From: Paracoccus sp. MBLB3053
GTDB lineage: Bacteria > Pseudomonadota > Alphaproteobacteria > Rhodobacterales > Rhodobacteraceae
Assembly (NCBI RefSeq): GCF_031822435.1
Contig: NZ_JAVQLW010000001.1
Coordinates: forward strand, 1,371,501-1,435,500
Direction: 5' to 3'
Length of the DNA: 64,000 bases
The position numbers and the translations under genes were made by a program. The notes below the pieces were generated by a model that was given only the letters and a program-made list of their open reading frames with translations, was not told the origin of the DNA and did not search any database. Numbering within the stretch: the first letter of the stretch is position 1; each line of letters begins with the position of its first letter. This document shows, piece by piece, positions 24,510 to 32,836 of this stretch.

Positions 24510-24732
24510 AGTCATCCTTCAGCGCTTCGATCGCCAGTGCCTCCGGAGTGACGGGATCATTGGGATCGGGATGTCTGATTTCGATGGAATCCGTCTCGGC
24601 GATGGCTTTGTTGAACTTGGCAATGATTTCGTCATGCAATTCGGGATCTCTTTCGACCGCCAGTTTGAGCAAGTCGGTCAGGATCGTTTCCAACGCGTTC
24701 ACGCGCAGTTCGAGACGGCGGGTATCTGACAT
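24493..24732 (-). CDS. Small coiled-coil hypothetical protein
   Basis: 79 aa from ATG 24732 with GAGGAA 6 nt upstream. Heptad-like RLELRVNALETILTDLLKLA, then an acidic C-terminus. A minus-strand gene inside the rightward early region, so it may be expressed in the lysogen. Unknown function. Confidence 0.6.
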   Translation of the reverse strand: MSDTRRLELRVNALETILTDLLKLAVERDPELHDEIIAKFNKAIAETDSIEIRHPDPNDPVTPEALAIEALKDDFMRTD

Positions 24733-25129
24733 TTTCGTTCCTCGCGATGTGCCCGGGAAGCTTGCGCGCAATGCAGGACGACTCGCAATTCGAAAGGCAT
24801 GTCATGACTTTCGGGCTTTCAGGATGCCCGGGGCGGGGGAGTGGTGGGGCGGCACGGCCTGACCGCGAGTAACCCGCTGCGATTCCGTCCGCTTCGGGCG
24901 AAGCGAAGGGAAGCGGAATCGTGGAATCCTGCGGCTGGCCCGGCCGAGAGCCGTTCTGCCGACGGCGGGGCAAAAACATCACCGGCCTCCTCCTCCGTTC
25001 GGGCCGGTGATCAGGGCGCGGCGCCTCCTCGCATCTTGCCGCCGCGCCCAACCGTTTCGCGAAACCTGGGAGAGCACATGGAACATGTCTTGAATCGATC
25101 GAGAGCCAGGCGCGCAGGGAGCGCAGACA
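24733..25129. other. Non-coding spacer with nested stem-loop
   Basis: About 400 bp with no gene I can support. CGATTCCG (24880-24887) pairs with CGGAATCG (24914-24921) around an inner GCTTCG/CGAAGC stem. It probably holds the promoter of the minus-strand gene at 24732. Confidence 0.35.
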
Positions 25130-25408
25130 CTACCGGGGCTTTCCTTTCATCTTCTTTTCAGCTTGCGCAGCAAGTTCCAGAAGACGACGGCCGAGATCTG
25201 CCGCTTGAGGTGCGCTTATCGCGAATTGGTAAATCTGATTCTCGGGAACCAGCCCGTCGGCGGTCGACCAGCTTTCGTGAAAGAGGCGGACTATGACGGC
25301 AAGGCCCTGGTCACCTTCTCCAAGGGCGTTGGAAAAGCTGTCCACCGAAATGGCCACCGGGCTCTCGTCGTGGACATCGACGATCAATCCATTTCGCACC
25401 GTAAACAC
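25130..25408 (-). CDS. Hypothetical prophage protein
   Basis: 92 aa from a GTG at 25408 with GGAG 6 nt upstream (a TTG four codons earlier is also open). Beta-rich N-terminus (FTVRNGLIVDVHDESPVAIS) and a basic C-terminal helix (AADLGRRLLELAAQAEKKMK). Unknown function. Confidence 0.55.
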   Translation of the reverse strand: MFTVRNGLIVDVHDESPVAISVDSFSNALGEGDQGLAVIVRLFHESWSTADGLVPENQIYQFAISAPQAADLGRRLLELAAQAEKKMKGKPR

Positions 25409-25484
25409 GCGGCACTCCAATATCTTACAAAGTTTCGCTCTGCGATCAGACAGGGCCGGATCACCAGGAAATGCGAGGTCGGCA

Positions 25485-25811
25485 ATGAATATTCAGCGTA
25501 ATTGTGACATTTCGGCCTTGCCAGTCGGAGGACTGGCATCGGTCCGCGCCAGGTTCGGGATGATGGCCCTAGGGTATGGGGCAAAGGCCGATCTGGTCAA
25601 CCCTGACGCGATAGACCGTGTCGGAGCTCTCGTCTTCCAGACCTTCGGCGCGGGTCATGAGCTGACGCGCGAAATGGATCACTTCATCGACACGGTGATG
25701 TCCGCGGCTGGCCGTCCAGAAGTTTGGAGCGAGGCCGGCGACCGCCTGCTGCGCGCGGTCGAACGCACGACCTGGTCGGGAGCAGAGAAGCGGGCGGATC
25801 TCGATGGCTGA
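25485..25811 (+). CDS. Hypothetical early protein
   Basis: 108 aa from ATG 25485. Helical; DAIDRVGALVFQTFGAGHEL and EVWSEAGDRLLRAVERTTW visible. It overlaps the next gene by 8 bp and begins the replication operon. Function unknown. Confidence 0.6.
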   Translation: MNIQRNCDISALPVGGLASVRARFGMMALGYGAKADLVNPDAIDRVGALVFQTFGAGHELTREMDHFIDTVMSAAGRPEVWSEAGDRLLRAVERTTWSGAEKRADLDG

Positions 25812-26121
25812 GCGGCAGAGGCTTTCGCCCCATGATCATGCCCTGATCCATGCGCTTGCACTTTTGTCGCGGCCCGAGCTGAGGGACCGCAGCAAGATCG
25901 GCATGATCGTCGGGATGATCCAGGACGTCTTGCCCCGGGTGTCGCGCCAGGTCGAACGCCTCCGCCCGCTGATCGTGCTGGCCGAACAGTTTGCCAGCCA
26001 GAAGCAGGGCCCGCTGGGCGATTTCGGCGGCCTGCATGACCGGGCCCGGAGCATCATGAACGACTGGGACGGTCGGCGTCTCGCGGATGCCTGGGACGTG
26101 GTCACCGGGAAGGCGGAATGA
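25804..26121 (+). CDS. Hypothetical early protein
   Basis: 105 aa, helical, with IGMIVGMIQDVLPRVSRQVE and RARSIMNDWDGRRLADAWD. It overlaps its neighbours by 8 and 4 bp in the run leading to the primase. Function unknown. Confidence 0.6.
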   Translation: MAERQRLSPHDHALIHALALLSRPELRDRSKIGMIVGMIQDVLPRVSRQVERLRPLIVLAEQFASQKQGPLGDFGGLHDRARSIMNDWDGRRLADAWDVVTGKAE

Positions 26122-26414
26122 TGGACAGGATATCCCATCCCGATCTTAGCTCGGTGCAGCGCCTGGTGCTGCGCCATCTCGACAGCCTCGAGGAAGGGTT
26201 CGGCCCCGCAGCGGATCTGGTGATCGTCGAAGAGCTTTGCCGCGGCGTCCCGGTCGAGGCGATCGCGAAGCGGATCGGCAGCAGCAGCCATGACGTCGTC
26301 GCACGCTGGTACCAGATGCTCTTCCCCGCGATCACCACCGAAATGGGCGTCCTGACGATCGATGGCCGTCGGGATCTGCTGGTTGCCGTGCGCAGAAGGG
26401 CAGGCACGGCATGA
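26118..26414 (+). CDS. Small putative helix-turn-helix protein
   Basis: 98 aa. VIVEELCRGVPVEAIAKRIG followed by SSSHDVVARWYQ reads like a helix-turn-helix. Directly upstream of and overlapping the primase by 4 bp; it may assist replication initiation or regulate the operon. Confidence 0.55.
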   Translation: MMDRISHPDLSSVQRLVLRHLDSLEEGFGPAADLVIVEELCRGVPVEAIAKRIGSSSHDVVARWYQMLFPAITTEMGVLTIDGRRDLLVAVRRRAGTA

Positions 26415-27544
26415 AGGGCGAAGATCACCGCCTGGAAGAGGCCAAGGCCATGCCGATCGCCGATATCGTCGCACGGCTGGAACTGGCGGGACTGGTTCGG
26501 ACCGGTGGCGAGCTGGTCGGTCCTTGCCCGCAATGCGGTGGCCGGGATCGCTTCGGGGTGAACCTGCGGACCGGCATGTTCCAGTGCCGCAAGGAATGTG
26601 GGCCCAATGCCAAGGGCGATCAGATCGCACTGGTGCAACATGTCATGGGCATGGATTTCCGGGCGGCGCTCGAATGGCTCTGCGGTCCGGCCGAAGGTCT
26701 GAGCGATGCCGAGCGCGCCGAACGCCGGCGCAAATCCGAAGCGAACCGGCGCAAGCAGGATGATATCGCCCGCAAGCAGCGCGAAAGCTCGATCAGCTCG
26801 GCGCGTGACATCTGGTTCGCGGCGCAGCCCGCCGAGGGCACGGCCGTGCGCGATTACCTGGCGCTGCGGGGCATCGATCCCGATCTCTATCCGCGTCTGC
26901 CGCAATGCGTCCGTTTCGATCCGGCCGCGCGCTACACCATTCCGGCCGAACGCCCTGGGCAATGGGAGGTCATTCATACCGGACCGGCGATGATCTGTGC
27001 CGTGGTCGATGCGGGAAACCGGGTGACCGCGGTGCATCGGACATGGCTCGATCTTGGCCAACCCAAGGGCAAGCTGATCCTGCCCGACCCGAGAAAGGCG
27101 GGCGAAACGCTGCCGGCCAAGAAGGTGCTGGGATCGAAGAAGGGCGGGGCCATCCGGTTCCTGACTCCGAAGGGAAGCGACACCATGATCATGGCCGAGG
27201 GGGTCGAGACGACCCTTTCCGCCCTGATCGCGGAAACCGCGCCGCAGGCCACAGCCTATTGGTGCGGGGTCGATCTGGGCAACATGGCCGGCCGCATGCA
27301 ACGCGGCCCCGGCCTGAAATTCGCGGGACTGCCGGATCTCGACGATGCCGATGCCTGGTTGCCGCCCGAATGGGTGCGCAGGCTCATCTTCGTCCAGGAC
27401 GGCGACAGCGATCCCAAGCTGACGACCGCAAAACTCAAGGCCGGCCTGCGCCGCGCCATGATCAAGCGACCCGGTTTGCGCGGGTCCATCGTCCATGCCG
27501 GGGAGGGCAGGGACCTCAACGATATCCTGATGGGACAGCAATGA
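26411..27544 (+). CDS. Phage DNA primase (CHC2 zinc finger plus Toprim)
   Basis: 377 aa. Zinc-ribbon Cys residues lie in CPQCGGRDRF and FQCRKECG (residues 38-63). The Toprim domain has MAEGVETTLSALIAE (about 260) and LIFVQDGDSDP (about 325). Makes primers for phage replication. It overlaps the helicase gene by 4 bp (ATGA), a split primase/helicase arrangement. Confidence 0.88.
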   Translation: MKGEDHRLEEAKAMPIADIVARLELAGLVRTGGELVGPCPQCGGRDRFGVNLRTGMFQCRKECGPNAKGDQIALVQHVMGMDFRAALEWLCGPAEGLSDAERAERRRKSEANRRKQDDIARKQRESSISSARDIWFAAQPAEGTAVRDYLALRGIDPDLYPRLPQCVRFDPAARYTIPAERPGQWEVIHTGPAMICAVVDAGNRVTAVHRTWLDLGQPKGKLILPDPRKAGETLPAKKVLGSKKGGAIRFLTPKGSDTMIMAEGVETTLSALIAETAPQATAYWCGVDLGNMAGRMQRGPGLKFAGLPDLDDADAWLPPEWVRRLIFVQDGDSDPKLTTAKLKAGLRRAMIKRPGLRGSIVHAGEGRDLNDILMGQQ

Positions 27545-29385
27545 AAGATCATGTCGAAGAGAGCGCGCTCGACCAGGTGCGCAACGTCATGGGCCATGCC
27601 GAAGATGTCGACCTTCCCGAGGGCTATGCCAGGGAGGATGACGGTGACGTTCCCGAGGATTACGCTCCCCCGCCGCCCCCTCCCGAGGACAGGCTGCCTG
27701 ACGATGACGAACCCGAGGACCCGGTTTCCCAATCCTCGCGCCAGCCGCTGAACGATATCGGCAATGGTTGTCGTTTCCGCATCCATTTCGGCGAAAACCT
27801 CCTTTTCGTCTCACAAGTCGGCTGGTTCGTCTGGGACGGTGCGCGCTGGAAACGGGATCCGGAGATAAGTCGCGATTGCTCGCCCTTGGTCCGCAGCCGT
27901 GCCCATCAGATGTCGGGGCTGATCGAGAAGGAGATCGATTGGCTGCAGCCGTCGAAGCGCGACCGGCAATTGCTCGAGGAAGAGCGGAAGCTGCGCAGCC
28001 GGCGGATCGAGATCGAGGCCATGCCGGACTATGCCGGGGATGAGACCCTGATCGACGAGCTCGGCCAGATCGGGACGCGCCTGCGCACCATCGATGGTGC
28101 GTTGAAGACGCATAAATCGCTGATCGGGCGTCGGCTGACCCATGCAAAGAATGCCGGGAACAGCGGCCCGATGTCGAACATGATCGGTGAGGCCCGCGTC
28201 ATGCTGGCCCATGCCGTCGACGAGATGGACAAGGGCGACCTCGACGTGAACACGCTATCGGGCGTGTTGCGCTTTACCCGGATCCCGGGCGATCCGGAAA
28301 ACGGCATGTCGGCCATGTCGCATGTCGAGCTGGTCGCGCATGACCGCGCGCAGTTGCTGACCAAGGTCATGCCCGTGGCATATGACCCGGACGCAAAATG
28401 CCCGCGCTTCGATGAGTTCCTGCAGCAGATCCAGCCGAATATCGAGATGCGGAAATTCCTGCAGCGCTGGTTTGGCCTTTCGATGTCGGGCCTCGATATC
28501 CAGAAGCTCGCCTTCTTCCATGGCGGCGGTGCCAACGGCAAATCCGTCCTGGTCGACCTCATGGCCCGGATGATGGGTGACTATGCCGCGACGGCAAAGA
28601 TCGAGAGCCTGACCGGGAAGAACAAGAAGAGCGGCTCGGATTCCCAGCCTGACCTGATCCCGTTGATCGGGGCCCGGATAGTGCGTACCTCGGAGCCGGA
28701 AGAGGGCGAGCGCCTGCAGGAGGGCCTGGTGAAAGCGTTGACCGGGGGCGAGCCGATGATGGTTCGGGCGCTCTATACCGACATGATCACCTTTCAGCCG
28801 ATCTTCAAGCTGACCATCTCGGGCAACCACCTGCCCGACATCCGGGGCGGGGATGACGGGATCTGGCGCCGCCTGATGCTGGTGACCTTTCCGGTGCAGA
28901 TCCCGGAAAAGAAGCGCATCCCCAAGAAGGAACTGGACGACATCCTCTGGCAGGAACGATCGGGGATCCTGAACTGGCTGGTGCAGGGACTGATCGATTA
29001 CCTCGATGGTGGCCTGCGCGAGCCCGAGGCGGTCCAGGCCGCGACCGAGGGCTATCGCAAGGACAGCGACCCGATCGGCACCTTCCTGGCCGATGCGACG
29101 ATCGTCACCGGTCATGAGGGCGATTTCATGACGGGCCGCGAGCTGAACGAGGCCTTCAACTTCTGGATCGAGGAACGCGGCGATTCCCGCTGGGGGCTCA
29201 GGACGGTTTCGCTTCGGATGAAGGCCAAGGCCGATGCCTGGCGCCATCCCGACAGCGGCAAGACCTTCGCGGCCGGCAAGTCCGGGGTGACCGGCTATCG
29301 CGGGATCAGGCTGACCGAGGAATTCGCGGCCCGCAAGCGCGCGGCCGAGGCGCAGGAAAGCCAATCGTCATGGGCGCCGCGATGA
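27541..29385 (+). CDS. Phage replicative helicase (D5/P4-type, SF3)
   Basis: 614 aa from ATG 27541. An acidic, Pro-rich N-terminus (residues 15-60) is followed by a D5-N-like region. The SF3 helicase core has Walker A GGGANGKSVLVD near 328-339 and sensor residues ISGNHLPDIRGG, and a C-terminal winged-helix region follows. Unwinds DNA at the phage origin with the primase. Confidence 0.9.
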   Translation: MKDHVEESALDQVRNVMGHAEDVDLPEGYAREDDGDVPEDYAPPPPPPEDRLPDDDEPEDPVSQSSRQPLNDIGNGCRFRIHFGENLLFVSQVGWFVWDGARWKRDPEISRDCSPLVRSRAHQMSGLIEKEIDWLQPSKRDRQLLEEERKLRSRRIEIEAMPDYAGDETLIDELGQIGTRLRTIDGALKTHKSLIGRRLTHAKNAGNSGPMSNMIGEARVMLAHAVDEMDKGDLDVNTLSGVLRFTRIPGDPENGMSAMSHVELVAHDRAQLLTKVMPVAYDPDAKCPRFDEFLQQIQPNIEMRKFLQRWFGLSMSGLDIQKLAFFHGGGANGKSVLVDLMARMMGDYAATAKIESLTGKNKKSGSDSQPDLIPLIGARIVRTSEPEEGERLQEGLVKALTGGEPMMVRALYTDMITFQPIFKLTISGNHLPDIRGGDDGIWRRLMLVTFPVQIPEKKRIPKKELDDILWQERSGILNWLVQGLIDYLDGGLREPEAVQAATEGYRKDSDPIGTFLADATIVTGHEGDFMTGRELNEAFNFWIEERGDSRWGLRTVSLRMKAKADAWRHPDSGKTFAAGKSGVTGYRGIRLTEEFAARKRAAEAQESQSSWAPR

Positions 29386-29822
29386 CCCCGCACCCCCTTC
29401 CTCATCCACAGACGACCATGCGGGCCTGCGGGCCCGCTGCGCATTTCTGTGGCTCGGGTCCGAATTTGGGCCTGACGGGCGTGAGATCGGAAGGGGCAGG
29501 GCTTGAGATGGTTGCGGGGTCAGGGGGAGGCGCATGCACGATTTCAACAGCTTAGACACAGGATTTGGGCTTGAGGGCTTGAGGGGCCTGAAAATCCCGC
29601 ATGTACCCGCGCGCGTATTCTCAAGGGGTCAGGGGGGAATTCCGTTTCCGCGTAAAGGTTCAATTCTCAAGCCCTTCGAGCCCTCAAGCCCAAAAAACAA
29701 CTCTAACCCATTGAAAACAAACAATCGAGGGGGAGGCCATTGGCCGGATTTTCAGGCCCTGACCTTTCCAACTCAAGCCCGTCAAGCCCAGACTGAAACC
29801 ACCAAATACCAGAGGCAGTGAT
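29386..29822. other. Candidate replication origin with 8-bp iterons
   Basis: A 437-bp region without a supported gene directly after the helicase. GGGCTTGA occurs at 29499, 29567 and 29575. Its complement TCAAGCCC occurs at 29667, 29684, 29773 and 29782. Two copies are exactly tandem and the two sets face each other, so long imperfect inverted repeats also form. It is consistent with an origin or a strong structured terminator. Confidence 0.45.
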
Positions 29823-30584
29823 ATGAGCAAAGCAGACCACAAGATGTTGATCCAAGATCGCCAAACTGCCGTCGAACACGCGGCTGGCGCAGTCTATCGC
29901 GCAGAGCAATTGGAGAAGCGGGCAGCCGAGGCACAACGTCTGGCCAAGGTGCGCAATGCAGGCGCCATCCCCGAGGAATGCGGGCCCGCGATCCTGGCTG
30001 CGCCGGCGCGGGGTGGCTTCGTGCTGCACCGCAACCTCGAGCTGCTGCCGGTGGGCGACAAGGTCGAGGCTGTTCATCGCGGATATGGCGGACGCTCTGC
30101 CATTCGTCGCGCGGATGTCTTCGATGCCATGATCGCCTCGGCGCAGCGCCGGAAGCAGCCTTGGCCGCTGACCCCCGGGCAGATCGCCATCGGTCGGCGC
30201 TATGCGGATCTCGTCATGATGCTGAAGGCGGATGGCACCAAGCTCTCGAGACTCGATGCCTCGACCGGCTCGGCAGATGGCGGGAACTGGATGGATCATC
30301 GCCTCGAGCTGTCTGACGAGGTGGCCACGCTGCGCAAAAGGATTGGACCCGGCATTGCCCTGTCAGTTCGCCGCGTGCGTCCGTCCGATCGCGGCGACGA
30401 TCAGCGTGGCCCTATTCTCGATCGCGTCCTGGTCGACATGGTCTGCGTCGAGGGGCGGACGCTGGATCAGGTGCTGAAAGCGCACGGCTGGTCCGTGAAG
30501 GGATCGCACAGAAAATCCATCACACACGCTCTGAGCGAGGCACTGGACCGCATGATCGGCTATAGGGCGAAAAAAAGTCCTTGA
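29823..30584 (+). CDS. Hypothetical prophage protein, possible late regulator
   Basis: 253 aa. Helical N-terminus (AAGAVYRAEQLEKRAAEAQR), a middle domain with DVFDAMIASAQRRKQ and GRRYADLVMMLKADGT, and a C-terminal helix-turn-helix-like DQVLKAHGWSVKGSHRKSI. It is the last gene before the late region, where a Q-like late activator would sit. That role is inferred from position only. Confidence 0.65.
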   Translation: MSKADHKMLIQDRQTAVEHAAGAVYRAEQLEKRAAEAQRLAKVRNAGAIPEECGPAILAAPARGGFVLHRNLELLPVGDKVEAVHRGYGGRSAIRRADVFDAMIASAQRRKQPWPLTPGQIAIGRRYADLVMMLKADGTKLSRLDASTGSADGGNWMDHRLELSDEVATLRKRIGPGIALSVRRVRPSDRGDDQRGPILDRVLVDMVCVEGRTLDQVLKAHGWSVKGSHRKSITHALSEALDRMIGYRAKKSP

Positions 30585-30631
30585 CCGCTTAGGTCCGTCT
30601 GTGAGACAGAATTCAATATTATCGAGAAGTG

Positions 30632-30660
30632 CGCCCGCAGGAGAGATCCGAGCGGGCGTT
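30632..30660. terminator. Hairpin between convergent genes
   Basis: CGCCCGC (30632-30638) pairs with GCGGGCG (30652-30658), followed by TTCTTC. It lies between the 3' ends of the rightward gene at 30584 and the leftward gene at 30687. Confidence 0.6.
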
Positions 30661-30686
30661 CTTCATTTCTCGGCGGGCACGACGTA

Positions 30687-30968
30687 TCAGGCGAAGTAGA
30701 AACCGTGCAGGCCGAGTCCGACGAGGGCAATGGCGAAGAATGAGGCTGCAAGCCGAGGTTTCCGGCTCATCGAGGCAGGCTCACGGTCGGTCGGAATGAT
30801 TGCCAAGGCTTCCAGTCCTGCCGCAGCAAAGGAAACACGGGCTCCTGAGCCGATTGCCTGAAGATCGCGCTGTACGCTCGACGCCTTGAACGCATACCTC
30901 ATGCCGTCAATTCCGCCTATCGAGCCGGTTTCGGTGCTGCGATCGAAATTGAGTACAGTGCCTTGCAT
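30687..30968 (-). CDS. Cold-shock-like domain with C-terminal membrane segment
   Basis: 93 aa. Residues 1-60 read as a degenerate cold-shock/OB fold (MQGTVLNFDRSTETGSIGG, YAFKASSV, GARVSFAAAG). A hydrophobic C-terminal helix follows (LAASFFAIALVGLGLHGFYF). The ribosome site AAGAGGG precedes the ATG. Similar small proteins link an OB fold to DUF1294-like membrane helices, but only one helix is present here. Confidence 0.65.
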   Translation of the reverse strand: MQGTVLNFDRSTETGSIGGIDGMRYAFKASSVQRDLQAIGSGARVSFAAAGLEALAIIPTDREPASMSRKPRLAASFFAIALVGLGLHGFYFA

Positions 30969-31063
30969 CCAGGGCCCTCTTGATGATCTGCGGATAGATG
31001 TCCGCTTCTGACCGGAACACGCAACAGAATTGTTGCGCGGTGCTGTGCTTTCTCAAAGCAGTG

Positions 31064-31306
31064 TCAGATGAGCCTGTCTCTCGAAGTAGGCGAGGCGGCC
31101 AGGAAGCACATGATTCCGATCAGCCAAGACGCCATATCTGAATCGGGCCGATACTCAGCCGCGTGCTCGACGGCCCAGTCCAAGGTGTCACAGACGAGTT
31201 GGTCCGCTGCTTCGTGATTAGCGACCATCGTTCTCGCATGCGCGCGCAACGTTGGGACCATTGGGTACTCCCGCATCAGTGGGTACGACGTAAAGCGTTG
31301 CACCAT
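31064..31306 (-). CDS. Truncated ECF-sigma region-2-like protein
   Basis: 80 aa. LRAHARTMVANHEAADQLVCDTLDWA followed by RPDSDMASWLIGIM matches sigma-70 region 2 of ECF factors in layout (helix, AD-LV-T-L, then P...WL..I). Region 4 is absent and the frame ends soon after. It could be a small RNA-polymerase-binding regulator or a relic. It lies on the minus strand between the replication and late modules. Confidence 0.5.
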   Translation of the reverse strand: MVQRFTSYPLMREYPMVPTLRAHARTMVANHEAADQLVCDTLDWAVEHAAEYRPDSDMASWLIGIMCFLAASPTSRDRLI

Positions 31307-31360
31307 TGGGCTGAGATATCAATGCGTGTCTTCCAGATGCGGATATGGCGGAGCCGTTCC

Positions 31361-32086
31361 ATGCTCACGATCAACCTCGATGACCGCGAGCTGCAGGAGC
31401 ATCTCGCGCGCCTCGCCGACCGGGAGGTCCGGACCGCTGCCAGCTGGGCGCTGAACGATACGGCGGCCGATGTGCTCACCCATGTGCAGACCCGCATGGA
31501 AGAGGCCTTCGACCGGCCGACGGGATTTACCAAGAACGCCTTCATGGTGAAGCGGGCGCGGGTCAGTGATCTCGAGGCCGAGGTCAAGGAACGGCCCTCA
31601 GTGGGCAAGCGTCATTTCCTCAAGGTGCAGGAACATGGCGGGCGCAGGGGCAGGACCGGGCTCGAGGGCCTGCTTGATGCCCGGCTCGCCTATGATGGCA
31701 TCATCACCGCAGTGGTCCCGGCAGGCGGGGCCAAGCTCGATGCCTATGGCAACTGGTCGACCGGCGAGCGGAACCAGGCGCTGTCTGCTGTCCAGGCCCA
31801 GCGCGACCAGAGCACGAACACGACGGCGGCGGCACGCAAGCGCAAACGCAAGCGGGCGGGCTTCTTCGTGCCCTCGGCCGAGAGCAAGCTGTCGCCCGGG
31901 ATCTGGAAGCGCGCGCCGGATGGTACGATCAGCAAGGTGCTGCATTTCACCCGGTCCATGCCGGCCTATGACCAGCGGCTTGGCTTCTTCGACGGGGCGC
32001 GGGAGGTCTACGAGGCGCGACTGCCCGCGCATTTGCGCCGCACCATCGAGAAGATGGCGGCGCGGGTCGCCGCGAAGGCGCGCTGA
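31361..32086 (+). CDS. Phage structural protein, minor-tail GpZ-like
   Basis: 241 aa from ATG 31361 (GGCGGAG upstream). The N-terminus LADREVRTAASWALNDTAADV and the FDRPTGFTKNAF segment resemble minor tail/completion proteins of the GpZ type; a Lys/Arg-rich stretch (ARKRKRKRAG) lies near residue 162. Its place ahead of the terminase is unusual for that role. Assignment tentative. Confidence 0.5.
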   Translation: MLTINLDDRELQEHLARLADREVRTAASWALNDTAADVLTHVQTRMEEAFDRPTGFTKNAFMVKRARVSDLEAEVKERPSVGKRHFLKVQEHGGRRGRTGLEGLLDARLAYDGIITAVVPAGGAKLDAYGNWSTGERNQALSAVQAQRDQSTNTTAAARKRKRKRAGFFVPSAESKLSPGIWKRAPDGTISKVLHFTRSMPAYDQRLGFFDGAREVYEARLPAHLRRTIEKMAARVAAKAR

Positions 32087-32215
32087 TCCGACCCCCCGTC
32101 GCCCCTCGGGTCCTTCCGGGGGTGGTCGGCACGGGGGTAATTCGCACCCCGATGGTTTCGCCCCTCTTAACGAGCGGCAAAGCCTTAACCTGCTTAACAA
32201 TCGATCGGTAAGAGG
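32087..32215 (+). promoter_or_regulatory. Spacer before the terminase operon
   Basis: A 129-bp gap with a GGGG/CCCC-rich hairpin (around CGGGTCCTTCCGGGGG) followed by an A+T-rich stretch (TTAACCTGCTTAACAATCG) directly before the small terminase ATG. A plausible late promoter or cos-adjacent segment. Confidence 0.3.
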
Positions 32216-32836
32216 ATGACTGGGCTGAACACGACTGAGCTTGCGGCACGGCTGGCCGTGTCCAAGGCGCGGATCAGCCAATATGTCAGCGAAGGCAAAC
32301 TGGACGGTTGCTTTTCGGGCGACGGTCGCGGCCGGAGGTTCGACCTGGACAAGGTCGCCAATGCGCTAGGCCGTCGGCTGCATCCGGGACAGATGCTTGG
32401 AAATGGCGCGGGCACGCGCGAAGCGCTTCGGGATCTGTCCGGAACGGATGCACCGACGCCGCGGCTGCCCCTCCGCAGCGATAGCGAATTGCCGCCATCC
32501 GACGCCGCGCGATACGAGATGGCGCGCACCCTGAAGGCCGAGGAAGAGGCCCGCAGGCTTCGTCGCCAGAACATGGCCGAAGAAGGCACATGGGTCTTGG
32601 CCGAAGAGGTCCAGCGCATCACCGCCCGCGCGATGGGTCAGGAGATCGCCCAGTTCGAGACCGTGATCCGGGAATCGGCTCGCGCGGTGGCCGACCAGTT
32701 CGGGTTGGACTTCCGCTCGGTGCGCAAGGTGCTGATGGATGAATGGCGCCGCTATCGCGATGGTCGAGCGAAGGCGATGGGCGACCTGGCTGGACAGGCG
32801 GCGATGACCGAGGACGAGCGAGAGGCCGACAGCTGA
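32216..32836 (+). CDS. Terminase small subunit, Nu1-like
   Basis: 206 aa. The N-terminal winged helix-turn-helix TTELAARLAVSKARISQYVS and GRRFDLDKVANAL are as in lambda Nu1-type DNA-recognition subunits. A helical middle (ARTLKAEEEARRLRRQNMAE) suits oligomerisation and binding of the large subunit. Recognises the packaging site. The stop overlaps the large-subunit ATG by one base. Confidence 0.85.
   Translation: MTGLNTTELAARLAVSKARISQYVSEGKLDGCFSGDGRGRRFDLDKVANALGRRLHPGQMLGNGAGTREALRDLSGTDAPTPRLPLRSDSELPPSDAARYEMARTLKAEEEARRLRRQNMAEEGTWVLAEEVQRITARAMGQEIAQFETVIRESARAVADQFGLDFRSVRKVLMDEWRRYRDGRAKAMGDLAGQAAMTEDEREADS

Noticed and set aside
24841..25296. Plus-strand frame of 151 codons
   Set aside because: Arg/Ser/Pro-rich, runs through a non-coding spacer and antisense to the better-supported gene at 25130-25408.
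29370..29821. Two short plus-strand frames after the helicase
   Set aside because: Low-complexity translation across the iteron region and no ribosome sites; better explained as non-coding.
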